Below, piece after piece: positions 1 through 14,300 of a DNA stretch of 64,000 bases; the first letter of the stretch is position 1; every line of letters starts with the position of its first letter. This stretch comes from Struthidea cinerea. Its lineage: Eukaryota; Chordata; Aves; Passeriformes; Corcoracidae. A program made the position numbers and the translations under genes. The notes under the pieces were generated by a model, which worked only from the letters and a program-made list of their open reading frames with translations, was not told the DNA's origin and searched no databases. The stretch is taken from NCBI GenBank assembly GCA_013397865.1, contig VZTI01002747.1, positions 612,647-676,646 on the forward strand, given 5' to 3'.

Positions 1-3000
1 TTTTTCCCCTTGAACTTATTATTTTCTGCTCCTTGTACAGTTGTTGCGTCATGTCTAAAACATGGCTATGTTTTAAAAAATAGCTATGCTATTAAAAAAT
101 AGCTGTATTTAATCCTCAAAGTTCCTTTTCTAATATATAATGATACAAGAAAGTAGTGTTGACAGGTCTATCAAACTGTTTGCCCCCACATATCATTATG
201 AGGGGATCAAAAAAAAAAAGTTGCAACCTATATTAGATTACAGGGCTGAAAGCAGGCTATTCTAGTAGCAATTACAGAAAGGTTACTTATTTGTATAAAA
301 ATAGCCAAGAAATTTCAAAAGAAGATGTACCTTAAGACATAAAATTAAAAGTTTGGTAAAACAAGGCTCAGGTGCAACTCAGTGCTTAGTAAAGTGATTG
401 CCACAGCCATACATCTAAGAAACAAAAGACATATACATAGAAAGTCATTAAAAAGTCCTTATTGGAAGAGAAAGAACCATGGATTTTTAAAAAAAATAAC
501 TCCTACAACAATCACAGCTCCAGTATCATGAACACCTGGCTTTCAATTCAACTGTTTTTTGAAAAATTCAGTTCTAATGTCAGAAAATCATTCTTATATA
601 GAGAACAATACTGAGAACATAGTTTGAACACACTGCATCTCTCCTTCTACCTAAGAGTATTTAATTACAGCCCAGGGCTCAGTCAGTTGGATACCTATGA
701 GTTAAGTCAGCGGTCCCTAACTTCTTGTCTATTCTCTTGAGAAAGACGGCAATAATCTGAACTTCACCAGGATCAGCTTACTTGCTTTGTCTCGACAGTT
801 CCTGCTGCTGCCTTGGTTCCTGTTGATCCCAGCACAAGAAGTACAGTGCACAGAGACAGGGAAGATCCAGCAGTATTTATATTTGTGGAATCCTATGGAT
901 TCCTATGGTTCTGTGGATTTATTCCATGGCATTAAGATGAACTCACCAATTAGGAACTACTGAGCAAACATGTACTGTATGTAAATGCTAAATATATTTA
1001 ACAGTGCTATGTGAGAAAGGGCTAAGATATGACACCTTGCTTTACATATGAAAAATGACTCAAAGATACTCATCTCATTCAGAAATAAAACACTGATGCT
1101 GCCATTATAGTATTACTGTTTGCCTATTTTCTTGTAATTTTATTAAAATTGGACTAACTTTTCAAGATACAAATTGTGGTTTTTGTTTGGTCTAGTCAGT
1201 GCTGCATTTTGCAGTTTAAGAAATAATACGTCTTTCCTATAAGAAATAGCCCTGAGACAAGGAAAAAGCATTTTGGGCGTACGTTCTATGATCAGATTGA
1301 ACATTTCCCCACAAAGCCAGGAAGAAAAATATTTCCAAAATATTTTCTAAGTGAGTGAATTTGGAGAAAAAAAAAAAATCCATATCCTGTTCTCCAGTTT
1401 CATACAGCTGGTAATTGTACCACAGCTTTTAGTGAAACAGCATCATTCCACAGTCTTCCTGAAGCCACTGTAGTAGAAATAGGATAACAGAAAGAAAAAT
1501 AAAATAAAATAAGGGGCTTGTGACATCCTGCCATGTCGGGATTCCTTTAACCCACTTTTGGAATGCATAAAATAGCAACAATTCTTATGGACATGTTATT
1601 TTCAGTGACCTCTTGCTGTCAAAGAAAAATAGTCCTATTGGCAATAGTGAATAATGTGATCAAAAATGTTGTCATTTAGCAACAAGGGTTTGAGTCACAG
1701 CTGTCTCTGCTACATCATTCTCTGACTCGCTGATCAAGACCACTCAGTTGTCAGAGACATACATGGGCTTTGCAGACAACCCTGACTTCAGACATGAACA
1801 GATGCCAGCTCATAGCTGTTGTTCAATTACTTTGAACAAGAGTCTTTAAAGGATGCCGAATTCTGTCATCAGGAAGAGGGTGAACTCTTTTTGGAAGGCA
1901 TAAATACATTAATAGTGACTTGATACAACAATTTGAAAATTAATAACAACAGAAAAGGTCACAAATGTAAATGAGCAGAATATAAGGAAGAAAAAGAAAG
2001 GCTGAGTCCTTTGAAGGGAAAGATTTCTGCAACTAAGCTGCCTCAAAAAAAATGTCTGAGAAGAAAAAGAAAGATTTTCCTATAAATGTAAAGTATTTTT
2101 ATTCATTGTAACTAAACTCTAGGGAGACCTATCTAGATGAGCTTTGCAGAGTGTCAGGCTAGATATGCTATGCAAAACATTTCTTCTAATCTTGAGCAGC
2201 TTCTGTGCTGTTAATAAATCCTGGTTTTAATTAGACCACTTGAGCCTCAGACCTTTCAAAGAAAGTTTCATACAGGTTGCCCCACAGAGACAAAACTTTC
2301 AATCACAAAAAGGTAGTGTAAGGAAAGTGTCCAACAGGGATTCCCAGACAAAGAGGGCAATTTTGCACTTCTTTTACAGAGCTACATTACCACAGCAAGA
2401 CTAAGGTCATAGGCATTCTTCTTCCACTGACCAAGTACAAGAAGCTAATTCAAAAGAAACAGCAAAGAACAGAACATCTATGCTCTTTTTCCTTCTCCTA
2501 ACTTTAAATACCTAGTCAGATAAAAGGATTGGTAAGTACTTGCACTACTACCAAATGACAAAACCCCAAATACAAGATAGTCATTTCAGAGACCAGAATT
2601 GCAAAAAGGTTTCCAAATGCAGTGTCTGATTTTATCAGCCTTTTTATTTTGTCCCAATATGAAATGAGTTTAATGGATCATCTTTTTTGAAAGCATTGAG
2701 AATGCTTATTCAGATTACATTAAGTGTCAGTTCAAATAGCAGACGTGTAACAAATAGGAAAAGTACAGAGAGATCTTCAATAAACAGAACGCTTAAAGAC
2801 ATCTGCTTTAATAGCTAATAAAATTTAAAGTGAAAAAAATTTGAAAGATCAGGAATTTAAAAACTTTGACAAATCATGTGACAAATAGCAAACAGCTACT
2901 AGTGTGAAATAGCAAATATGTGACAAAGTATTCTGTTCAGCCACTCTCCAATCTCCTATAATCTTCTTTCATTCATGATTGGACAAATACTCAAAAAGGA

Positions 3001-6000
3001 AAAAAAAATGTTGAATATCATTTGATAATAAATTTCTGAATATGACTCTTGAAGTACATTTTGTCAACCTAAAAAAAATTCTTTGCCGGCTATAATATCT
3101 GTGCTATTTCTACTATTATAATAGTTGCTTTCTAATCACTCCCTATTTTGCATACAGTTCTGAAAAACAAATACTAGCAGCAAGTTATATTGCAACAAGC
3201 AAACTGTCACAATATTTTCAAGACATATTTGGTCTGCAAATTTCACAAACTAGCTGTTGCAATCAGCACAGAGGCATTGCAGTTGTCGCCACCTTTGAAA
3301 CTGCCTAATAATTATCCTCTAAAGAATACACAAACAGACCAACACAAGAAATTAACCATAAAATCCACATGGAAAGAGAGCACTGCAAAATGCAGCTACA
3401 GTATTCTGTAAGCATTGCTGTAACTGACTGAACAGAGGTTCTTACAAAAGGCAAACAGCACTAAATAATTATCTCAAATTTTCCACGTGCATCTCATTCT
3501 CTTAGAAAACTTTCCTCCCTTTTTTTTCCCTTTTAAAGATTGTAAAATTATATGCATCAGTAATATAATTCTTTCCTTTTCTCAATTTAGAAATATTTCT
3601 TTTTCTTTAGTTTTGAACTGCACCTGTTGTATGACACACTGCTGAGGCAAAAGCTGTGCATTCAAAGGCTGTAAAAGGAATGTCCAACATGAAAGACAAA
3701 GAATGGTCTAAAATGGGATGTCAGTGACAATAGTCTGACTCAGTGAAAACTAATTTTGGGTTGAGGTGGGGAAGGAGGGAGAAAAATCAAAGCTTTTCAT
3801 GTATTTTTCTCTTGACCTTAGAAAGAACATGTGGGACACTTAAAAAATCTTATTATAGGTAATGAAGACCTTCATGAAGACTCTCAGGTTCAACTGAAAT
3901 AGCAACCTGCTCAAAAGAAAGAAACACTCGTGTCCCTTTTTTCCCTGTTCTAGATAACTCTATGGATCTAAAGATTGTTTCTGCTGTATATGTTTAACCA
4001 GGAAAGAATTATATGCAAAATATATTCAGGAAGTGATAATGAAACAGCTAAAAATAGAAAGTAGGGTATGATGTTATGGAGATACCATATCACAACTGAG
4101 AATTTCATGGTCTAGCCCAACTTTTTTTATTAATTCAGTAAGATATGTGAGACAGAGCCCATGTGCAATGAATACATGGTTTTAAAAAATACTGACACAG
4201 TAAATGTCAATATTCAAACTATAATGCCTCCAGCTACTTGGGCACTACAACTCTAAAATAGAAGTGTTAATCATACTGTGAAAATACCTTAATTCACAGG
4301 TAAGACTACTATTTGGAAGTTATGATTTTGCACCCATATAAACATAATTTATCAAGGAAATAAACCAAATTGCATTGTCTTTATTTTTAACACTTGAACA
4401 CCTACAATAGTTGTGGGGTTTATATATTTATAATGGTTTTTATTGTTTTCTTTGGTACTACAAGGCTTACCATGCCATATGATCCCACTAAAGACTTGCA
4501 CTGTATTAAATCAGCTACTTCATTACTTTTAGAGACCAAAGTCACTTTATTTTTCTATCTGTACTGTAACATCAATCATTTAAAGTATATTTTCAATTGT
4601 GTTTATATAATGAGATATATAAAGCACACAAGGATATATATTGTAAATAAATTATTACTATATTACTAGATAGCAATAAAGGTTGAAAGCAAAGAAAAAA
4701 AAACAAAGCACATTACTCTCTGATGGTGAGACTGCAGCAAACTGCTTAATCTATAGAGACAGGACAAATGTCAGAGTAAATTCTTGAGCAGGACTATATA
4801 GCTCCAGGGAAAGATAAGGGCACACTGTGCTCTTCAGCTTTAGGTCAGAGCCTGGCACCAGGCTCAGATCATTTCTCTTTTATGCAATGATCCACTGCTT
4901 GCATACTCAGACGTCAGAGTTGTTGGTTAAAGGCTCATGAGGGATGCTGGTAATAAAGCTCACCACTTTCATTTCTCACAGCATTGCCAGGAAAAAACAG
5001 CGCAAGCCAAATGGTTTCTATCATGTTCGAAAACCAAGCACTAGCTAATGGTATAGGGACCCTCTATAAATGTTTGAGCAGGTATGAAACAGCTGCTGGA
5101 ATGAGTAATGGAGATTCTCCCAGGCCATCTGATGGCTGTCTAGTGCTCCATGTGAAATGAGCGCTTGACTCACTTTTCCCTGGCTCCCAGTGGACTGATA
5201 AGAAGCAATATCCAAGGAAATCAGTGACCTTGGCAGTAGAGCCAAAAAGAATGAAAAATTCTGTCTTTCTCACAGCACCTAAGAGTTGAGAGATGTTACT
5301 GGAATACAGAATAGAAACATGAACTGTCACCAAAGACAACACTGTTGTGGTATCTCAATGTCAATGTCAGTCACTGGATGCGATTACAGACAACAACCTT
5401 CACATTCAAATTACAGGAGAAAGCAGCTCATTTTCATATATGAGAATTTTCACCAAATTGTCTACTGATCTTGACACTAAAATATGCCCCTGAGAGGTAC
5501 TAGAAAGACCTCTATAAAATGTGTTATATATACCACAGAAGATAACTTTTCCACTACTATCAAAATTCTTGAAAGAGCATTTCTGGCAGTTTCTAAACTA
5601 GTTATACTGGCCAGAATTTCATACAACAGGATTCATGATCCCACACCACCTGACAGCTGTTGCTACCACCATTGCTACTAAGACTGTTAACTGCTGTAAT
5701 GTTCAATGGCACTAAATCCCTCATTAAGAGAATCTTTGACAGGCAAATGTATGGCCCAGCTCTCAGTATACTACAGAACAACTTAACAAGTCGTAACAAC
5801 AAACATTTAAAAAAATAATAATATTATAAATGGTGGGATGAAGTTTATGAATATTTTTGCCAGACAGCAACGAGCCAAACCAAGCAAAGCACAACGTTTT
5901 GTGGAAAGACCGCATCCTAACTAAAACGAAAGATGTTGGGAAAGAAATACAGGAAAAGGTATAAAGAGCAGCAAAGTCTTCAAAAACACTAATGAGTTTT

Positions 6001-8254
6001 AAAAAAACGCTATATATGGTTTTTTTAAGGGTTATATAGTTTCACGTGTATTTTATATTTACAGTTGAACAAGAGATAGAAAGGAAAAATGGAGGAATGG
6101 CTGCTCTGGAGTGGATATTAACCCCAAGGAACAAGCTGGTTGAGAATGTCAGTGTGGGCGAAAGGCAACTTGGGTGACACTGATGAATAATTTACAGAGT
6201 TCATATTCCTTTAAAAGGGAAAACCTAAACAGTAAAATAAAACAACTAATTTCAAGAAGGCAAACAAATTTGGATGAATCAGTGGAAAGACAACAAAAAT
6301 AGGTTAAAACAATACTTTTTTTCCAATGGAGACAAAGGCAGGAATTTCTCTAAATAAGATATTTCACAGAACTTCAATAAGCATAAAGTATGACAAGCAA
6401 AAAGCACACAGTGAAAAATAAGAAAAGCCAACACACATTATGGAATACAAATATGAAAAAGGAACAAGATTAACATAAACACAAACCCCTATAAATACAC
6501 TGGCAGTGAGAGAACAACAAATAAAATATTGACCTGCCATTCAAAAGAGAGGAAATTATATTCACAGAGTGCAGAGAAGGGGACAAAGGATTTAATAATC
6601 TTTTCCACCAATTGTCACTAACATACTCAATTGCAAGTAAATGGCCAACCTGGTTTCTACCAAAGAGATGGTTAAGATGAAGATGTGGGCTAGAATCATG
6701 ACTGTCGTGACAATCTTTCCAATCAATCACCTGCCTAAAAAAGGAAGGTCATGGACATAAAGTCTATTAGCAACTTTGAAAGTAAGCGTTGAATGGGCAG
6801 TGCAGTTGGGATTCAAGGACGAGTACTTGGGGAGAAGTAGTTTTTGTTTTATGTCGTAATTAATAACAGGCCAGTGTCCAAATCAAGAATAAGGCATTGA
6901 AGCAGAGTAGAACCACTCTAAAACTTCAGTGATGAGCAGCTGTTCACAAAAAACATTTTTACTATTACAGAAGCTGTCAATTGAGCTAAATCAGATTCAT
7001 CTAACTCATAATTTAAATAAAATCATTATGTTTCTTCACACTAAAACCTAGCAGATGCTATAAAGAAAGGAAAAAATATTCTTTATCTACCTCAAATCAA
7101 ATAGTGTAAGCAGAAAAATTCTTTTTGGAACAGTTAGTTTCACTATTCAATTTTTACCATGATTTTTCTTCCTTGTTGTTTGCTGGTTCCTTATTGCAGG
7201 ATGTCCAAATATGCATTATAACACAACTGACATAGCCAAGACAAAATGAAATCAATCTTCAGATAACTGGGATCATGGGATCCACTGAATAAATAGTACT
7301 TCTAGTAGTGGTCTAAACCTCCATTCTTTTTACTCTTCACTGTAAGAAGACATGAGAGAAAAGACTTTAGAGGTAAATACACCCAAATAAACACAAGAGT
7401 TCAGACCTGACTCTCAAATCTGACAGAACAATAAAGCCTAAATACTCTAACTTCAAGAAAAGAGCTCAGTCTCCTCAGGAAGGAGCTTGTGAATATGAGC
7501 ACTACACACACAAGATTTGCAGGGAATTCTTAAATATAAAAGGATTTTGTGTTACAAGGTAATAATCAGAAATCTATCATGTAGGCACCTGCAGACTTTG
7601 TGTTTGTTTGGTGGATGAAATTGCACTAAAAATATTGTTGTCTTTTTTTTTTTTAATTATTAAAAGCAGCAAATTTTACATTAGAAGAAATAGAACGTAT
7701 TTTCATAAATTTAATAAAGTATAAAGGTCAAAAAGAATCTCATTATTAATTTACAATATGTATAAATAAACAGTCTGCATTACACATTAGTTACATTTTA
7801 ATATGAAATACAAATGTGGGTTTTGCAGCTAGAAAGAAACACCTAACTTTAAATTTTATTTGTATGACACTGTTTTGCAGAGGAAAAAGTACACATATAG
7901 ACTGGGTAAGAGGTACCATTAATGAGTACTTACAGGTAAGAAAAAGATATTTAGCTTTCATCTATAAACACTGTTGTCAGGTTGATCAGACTGAAAATGC
8001 AGGAGGTTAACAGTGGAAAAATTAATTAATATTTTACAATCATTATGCTGTTCTGCTCTTGATTCTCTTGATTAAGCTGTTAGTTGTTTTAAAAGACTAA
8101 GATCCTCAATTACTACACATAGCACAGAACATTAATCATATTCCTGACATTTTCAAATCTGGGTGGGTCTGGTTTTTTTTGTAAATATGTGCCGTATCTG
8201 AAGCACGTGCTACAAATTGACTTAGAATACCACTAAAAGGATACTGAAAAATCA
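1..8254. other. AT-rich unique non-coding sequence
   Basis: I see no gene in this stretch. The open frames are all under about 95 codons, occur on both strands and translate to low-complexity or unrecognisable peptides. Contents are A/T runs, short AT-dinucleotide patches and one G-rich patch near 3758-3779 (runs GGG, GG, GGGG, GG, GGG) that falls short of a classic four-run quadruplex. I recognise no interspersed repeat, though old decayed ones would be missed by eye. A segment near 5045-5245 is less AT-rich and open in two minus-strand frames, but neither has splice signals or a recognisable protein. Confidence 0.6.
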
Positions 8255-8377
8255 GAGAAGAGAAGAGAAGAGAAGAGAAGAGAAGAGAAGAAAAGAAAAG
8301 AAAAGAAAAGAAAAGAAAAGAAAAGAAAAGAAAAGAAAAGAAAAGAAAAGAAAAGAAAAGAAAAGAAAAGAAAAGAA
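8255..8377. repeat. Pentanucleotide microsatellite (GAGAA)7-(GAAAA)17
   Basis: Reading the plus strand, seven perfect GAGAA units (8255-8289) are followed without a break by seventeen perfect GAAAA units (8290-8374), then the array decays. The strand is pure purine for over 120 bases. The sharp switch between two unit types differing by one G/A change suggests that a variant unit arose and one side expanded by slippage. No transposon body is recognisable beside it. Such long perfect arrays are usually polymorphic in length. Confidence 0.97.
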
Positions 8378-11300
8378 GTAAGAAATTGGAGAATCATAAG
8401 ATGAAATTGAGGCCCGAAGCAGAAGCCATTAATTTCACAAGAGAGCTTTGGATGTTATAACAACCCACTCCAGATGCATTAGTTGGATATCATTTTCCGT
8501 TTCAGTAAGAGTAAGATCAAATCAAGGCAGCCTCATAGTAAAATCCTACAGTTACACTCTGAAAAGAGGGGTCATTTTAATTTCAGGGTCTTTTATTACA
8601 CAGCAAGATAACTGATTGAACTGTGAAATAGCATTAACAGTATAAATATATTCTGATGTCCTCTCTTTAATGCATTTAGAAATTACAGAAGTATTTTGCG
8701 GTTTTTATTTGCAGGAATTATGATGAATCTTCAATTCCTTTTCCTTAACTCCAAAATATTTATATGAAGACTGTACTATCGCTAAATTGTCTGCCACTGC
8801 TAAATTTTGCACTAACTATGAAATTAACATTTTAAAGGGCTGTAATGTGCAATAGTTTCAGGGGTTCAAAGCTCTTGGCCAAAAGTGAACTTGTTTGCTA
8901 TAAACTCATTACATTTTCCTTATTTTTGGAAGCCTTTTTCTAGAACAAAATATTGTTGTAATTCAAAGCAAGAAAGTGGAAAATTATGGGTGTTCCTATT
9001 TATTATAGTACAAATGATTCGAAAAGGAAACTATACTTCTTATAGCCATCAGAGGATCTGAAGAGAATTTCAGAAGAATTTCTTGATTCTTCAGTTCAGA
9101 ATCTCTTGAACTGTCAAGAGAAAGACAGCCTGGAACCTGCAGAACAGTACTGTTTCCACATATCAGGCAAGTAGCTTCAACTTATCATGTAACTTGTACT
9201 AAGTAATTCACAAAGAGAGTTTTAGTAAGCACAGATGTTTCAGTGTTTAAAACATGAAAAGATTCTGAAGAACTCAAAGATACTAAGTTCAAATAGACCA
9301 GCACTTATTCAGAAAAAAATATGAAGTGTGTGTGAATGTTACTCTCATTGTGACTAGATTGTGTATTACATCCAGACCTTTTTATGAAATTGAGTAGATG
9401 ACATGATATTTACTCATACTCAAGGAAAATGAAACTCACTTTTATCATAAGACTCTCAAGTTCCTGCCTGTAAATTTATAATTCACCTGAAGATAATACA
9501 AAGGTTTTTGAAAAATCTCCCAAGCTTGTCTGATTATGATAATGACAGAAATCAGAAAATGTACTGTAATGGCTTAGCATCAGTGAGGCTCCATCCCTCC
9601 CCATGTACAACATCATTAGTCTAAACTAGGATACTGATCCCAGGTATTTCAGGCAGGTATTACACTTTGTGGAAACTTTGATGAAAACCTCAATGCATAA
9701 AACCTACCCCACTGTTTTTATTTTAAGGTCGTAGCCAAGTATGTGGAACACCTCTCTCAAAAGATTATCTATTAATGCATGAATATGTGCTGGGACACAA
9801 TGCTGTACACCAGCAGCTTCACAGTTCTGAATGTGTTTAGCAAGAAACATCCTAACACTTTTATTTACATGCTACCAAAAATACCTTCAGGAAAATACAT
9901 AAACATGAAATGAAATGTAAAGTTGCATCTGTCAGTTCAAACTTACCCATGGCAACTTTAAGTCAACAAGAGTTGGCTGAACTGAATATCCTGAATTCAA
10001 CTAACCTCATCCTTACTCACAGACTCGTTCACACCTCACCCTCAGTGCCAAACCACCACTGACTAAGGAACAGATTTGTCTAGTGGAAGAGTAGCAGATT
10101 GTAGCAATGAGGTTAAATACATTTTACTGTTACCATAAGTACTTACAACTAACAGAACAAGGAATACATTTATTTTACAGTTGAGAGCTGGTTGCTATTG
10201 AGGGAGAGAAGTAAAATAAAATACTGAGAACACAAGAGTTAGTTGATATATTACTTGGTGTATGGCAAAGAAGAAGAAAGAGGCAGTTCAAAACTTTTGG
10301 TATAGGCCTAACACTGCAGTATGTAGACCAGCTATTGTGTTTCAATAACAAGACTAGCAATAATGGTAAATATGTCCAGATTTTAATTAAATTTCCCATA
10401 GACTTGAGTATCTGTGACTAACAGTATTTAAATTTCTTCAGTCACATAATATTTATACATCTTCACGGTTCTTCCTTTAAGCCATAAAGAACTATACATA
10501 AACAGTTTTTCTCCCAAGGAAAGAACTATCTGTATTATAAACAACTCTGATTATATTCCATATATAATCACCACCTACACTTCAAGATTATTGTGGGTAG
10601 TCTGGATAATATTATTAGCGTACTCTTGGTCTGAAATCTCTATTATCTTCAAACATAATAGCAAACTTGGAAATAATAATTCAAATTAATAATATAATAA
10701 CAATAATGTTTCCTGCGTTTCTGCATGTGCCCATAGAGATGCTTATGTCTTAATTTAAAACAGTCCACATATATTTTAATGTCACCCTAAAGACTCGTCA
10801 ATCTTTTCAGTTCTCTATGTGGTGATTTACTGTTTCACTGTCTTATAATATTTTTCCAATGTTTTCACTGTAGATTTTTAAATGAAATTTCTACTCCAGT
10901 CCAGTGTTAATTTGTATGTAGAAATAACTACTCCTTCATAAACACCTAAATAACAGGAAGAACTTTTCATAGTTTTAAATTATATTTTCAATAGAATTCA
11001 TTCATTATCTTTAAAAAGCCCTCTTATCAGGAGCACTACATTCTCATTTTTTAATGTTTTGATCTCAAGATCACCTATGCCCAGAAATTAATCTTAATTT
11101 ATGCCCTGGAATTCTTCAAGTCATTTCACTTGGCTATAGAAAAACACATGCAATTTCCAGTAAAGTTTTCCCTACAAGTTTTCCCTGTAAGCCTAGGGAA
11201 CAATCCAAAGGCAGCACTGGCGTGAATAGTCATGTGTGCTAATATGGAATTGATGCTGACCAAATAAATTTTTTAATCAGGATAGCTGCACTTACAATTC

Positions 11301-14300
11301 TTAACATTCAAGGGCTCAGAAGTGTTATTCACTTGTTAAACCACTTATGCTTAAGAATAACATAAGCCCAATATAAAAAGATAAGCAACTCATCAATGAC
11401 AGAACAGATACTGGACAGAAAAGAATATTATAATCTCCTCTGTCATTCTATTTATGCAGAAGAAAGGTGGTAACCTTTATTTTGAGTTCCTAGTCTATGG
11501 TTGATTAATAATTATGTTAATTCAGCTGTAGTTATTGGGTAAAATAAAACAAATTTTAAAAAGCAGATAAATTCTTAAACTTAGCGATCCAGTTTTAACA
11601 GTACCTTTGTGATTTCTCAAGGAAGATTTGATTCAATATTATTGCTGAATTAAGGTGCACCACCTGCCAAACAAACCCAATTTTAGTAAGTGTTATTCTA
11701 GCTGAAACTCTGCAGTAGACACAGAATCAGCTCTGTTGACCAGCTTAAAGAAATACCCTCTGAGGTTGAGAAGCTGAACCTAACAGAGTTACTCATATGG
11801 AATTCTATTAGAAGCAACAGACAGCTAAAATTTCCCAGTGTGATTCTTCTTCCATTTTCTAAGGCAATTCTCACTGACCAGACATTCTAAAATACATCAT
11901 GAAATAATTCTCTACAGAGATTGAATTATTTGATCAAATGGCTCCATCAAATTATGTGGCAAGCATAAGTGCACTATAGTTTTTTTCAAACTACCTATAC
12001 TCTGACTTGCAGCTTTATTTTTCCCTCTCACTTATAATGTACCGGATAGTACAGCTGGGTACTTAAGATCTGAAAAGAAAACTGAAAGGTAAAGGTTGAA
12101 TTGATTTGTCAGGGTAAATGCAACAAAGAGGACTACTACTCCTATTATAAAGAACTGTGAAGACAGTCTTCTGAAAAGGAAGAAGAGATGCCTGCTGCAA
12201 ACACATTTTTGCATCTTTCCCAAATATAAAGAAGGTACCAGTTCTGTGTTACGCTGTTAGGCAAACATCTTACTTGATCTCAGCAATAGCCAGTGGGCCC
12301 CAACGTCAATTACTTGCCTCACATCAACAACTTACTGACCTACTGAAGTCAATTAAAATTGTCATGTGCTTAAGGGTAGATAAATTGGTTTAATCTCTTA
12401 GCAAATCATAATTTCAAACAAGATATTCTTTATACAATCCCTTAAGTGTCTTTTTTTCATGCGCAGTCCTGCTCATATTAAAATAGCTTTATAAAACCTA
12501 CATGAAAATTCTTCCTAAGGATCTAACTAGGTTTTTTCCTATTCCCAATTTTATAACCTCTGCCTCTGTGTAGGGAGGCAATAGTGTTTTTCATTGTTGG
12601 GAAAGTACTAGCATACTGGGTGCATATTTGATTAATGCACATGAAATGAATGCTGTCTTTTTTCTACAACTCTTGCTTTCCCCAGTATACTCTTTCAGAG
12701 TAGTGTCTACAGAACGGGCATTTTTAAAAAGAGGTGCTTAAAATGTGAACAGAAAAAATAGAATCATACGTATTACAGATAAAAATTGCCTAGTAGGCTA
12801 CCTATTCTCTCTATGCACTAGAGTAAGATTGTTCTCCATGGTACATTTTCTAGTACTCTTCCGGTGAAATTTTTAATGTGCTAAACAACAGGACACTTAT
12901 CATTCCTCTTGGGAGATAATTTCCACTTAATATATATTTCTGAAGATGTTTTCTTCAAGATTCTACCCATATTTTCTCTTTCAGTTTTACCATACAATAT
13001 CCTGTGTGGGTACACCCTACATATTCCTTCCTGTCTTTGGTCGTAATACCTACAAAATACTTTGCAGGTCATTTCTTTAACACTCTCCTAATCTCTTAGC
13101 TTATATATAAACATTTATTTTTAAAAAATCTGAACAAACTATAACTTGACCATATGTATAATTTAAACACATAATTTGAACTATATATATATGCAATATA
13201 AAAATACACACAGAGAAGCATATATATGTATAATACAAACATGTATTTAATGTTTCCCTCTTAAAGCAAAACTTCCATTGTCCTCAATTTTGCTCATCAT
13301 AAAATCATCTTCAACAACATTTTGGGGTATTGATTTATGTATGTTTGGATAGCATTGCATCTACAGTCTGGTATGCAATGTCTTGGTTTCTACCACACAA
13401 CAGTGAAAATTTTTGTCTAATAGATCTATCTAACAATGAAGCATCTACAAAATACTAAATTATAAACTATCTCCCTTATATAGTACTCTGTAATCATAAC
13501 AGATTTTGTTAAAAATGAAACATTTTCTTTTTTTCTTTTAGTCTCCTTATGGAAAAAGTGCAATCTCACTCTTAAATGTCAGTAGCATAGTTTAAAAAGA
13601 GACGGCATGATTAAAAAAAAAATATTCCACAACTTAATGACATTAGACTTTTGCAACTGACTCCTGTGCTATCACAGAAGTTAATTCAGGAAATATGTTC
13701 TAGTTTAAACCACTCAGTAACTGAAAGCTATTAAGTCTGGGTTAGGCAGAAAACTGTCAGATATAATTTAGATAAAGCTGATTCTTCATTGATGAGAGGT
13801 AGCTACATTAGAAGCAACTCAGGCGTCAGTCAGTCCTGTTTTCTATGGTGCATTTAATAAAATTATAACAATGATAGCAATTAATCCTGAATCATTAAAA
13901 AGTTGATGACTTAGTTTTGTTATGTATCAGCAAGTATATACATGCTAATTTAAAGAATAAATATAGAGTTACTAGACATACAACTGCAGAAATCAAGATC
14001 CACATTTCTCATATATACATATAAACTGACATCTGATATTACACAGGCATATTTGCTTTGGAAATAACACAAGGACAAAACTTTTATGCAGTTCCTATAC
14101 ATTTTTACTACTTATCTTAGCCAAACTCAAATTAAGTGAATTCATACAAAATAAGGAAGTGAGAATTCTCAAACAGAATTAATAATTTAACTACTATTTT
14201 TTCCTCTTAAAGAAGCATATACTTTTGTTGGATGCATAAGACCAAATTAGCATTTTTTTTTCTTTTAAATATTTTATCAATCTTGTTTGTTAATCAAAGT

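Noticed and set aside
12755..12775. AATAGAATCATAC, resembling a minus-strand CR1 tail
   Set aside because: Only one partial octamer, and no GGTTGGAAGGGACC block follows as a minus-strand CR1 would require.
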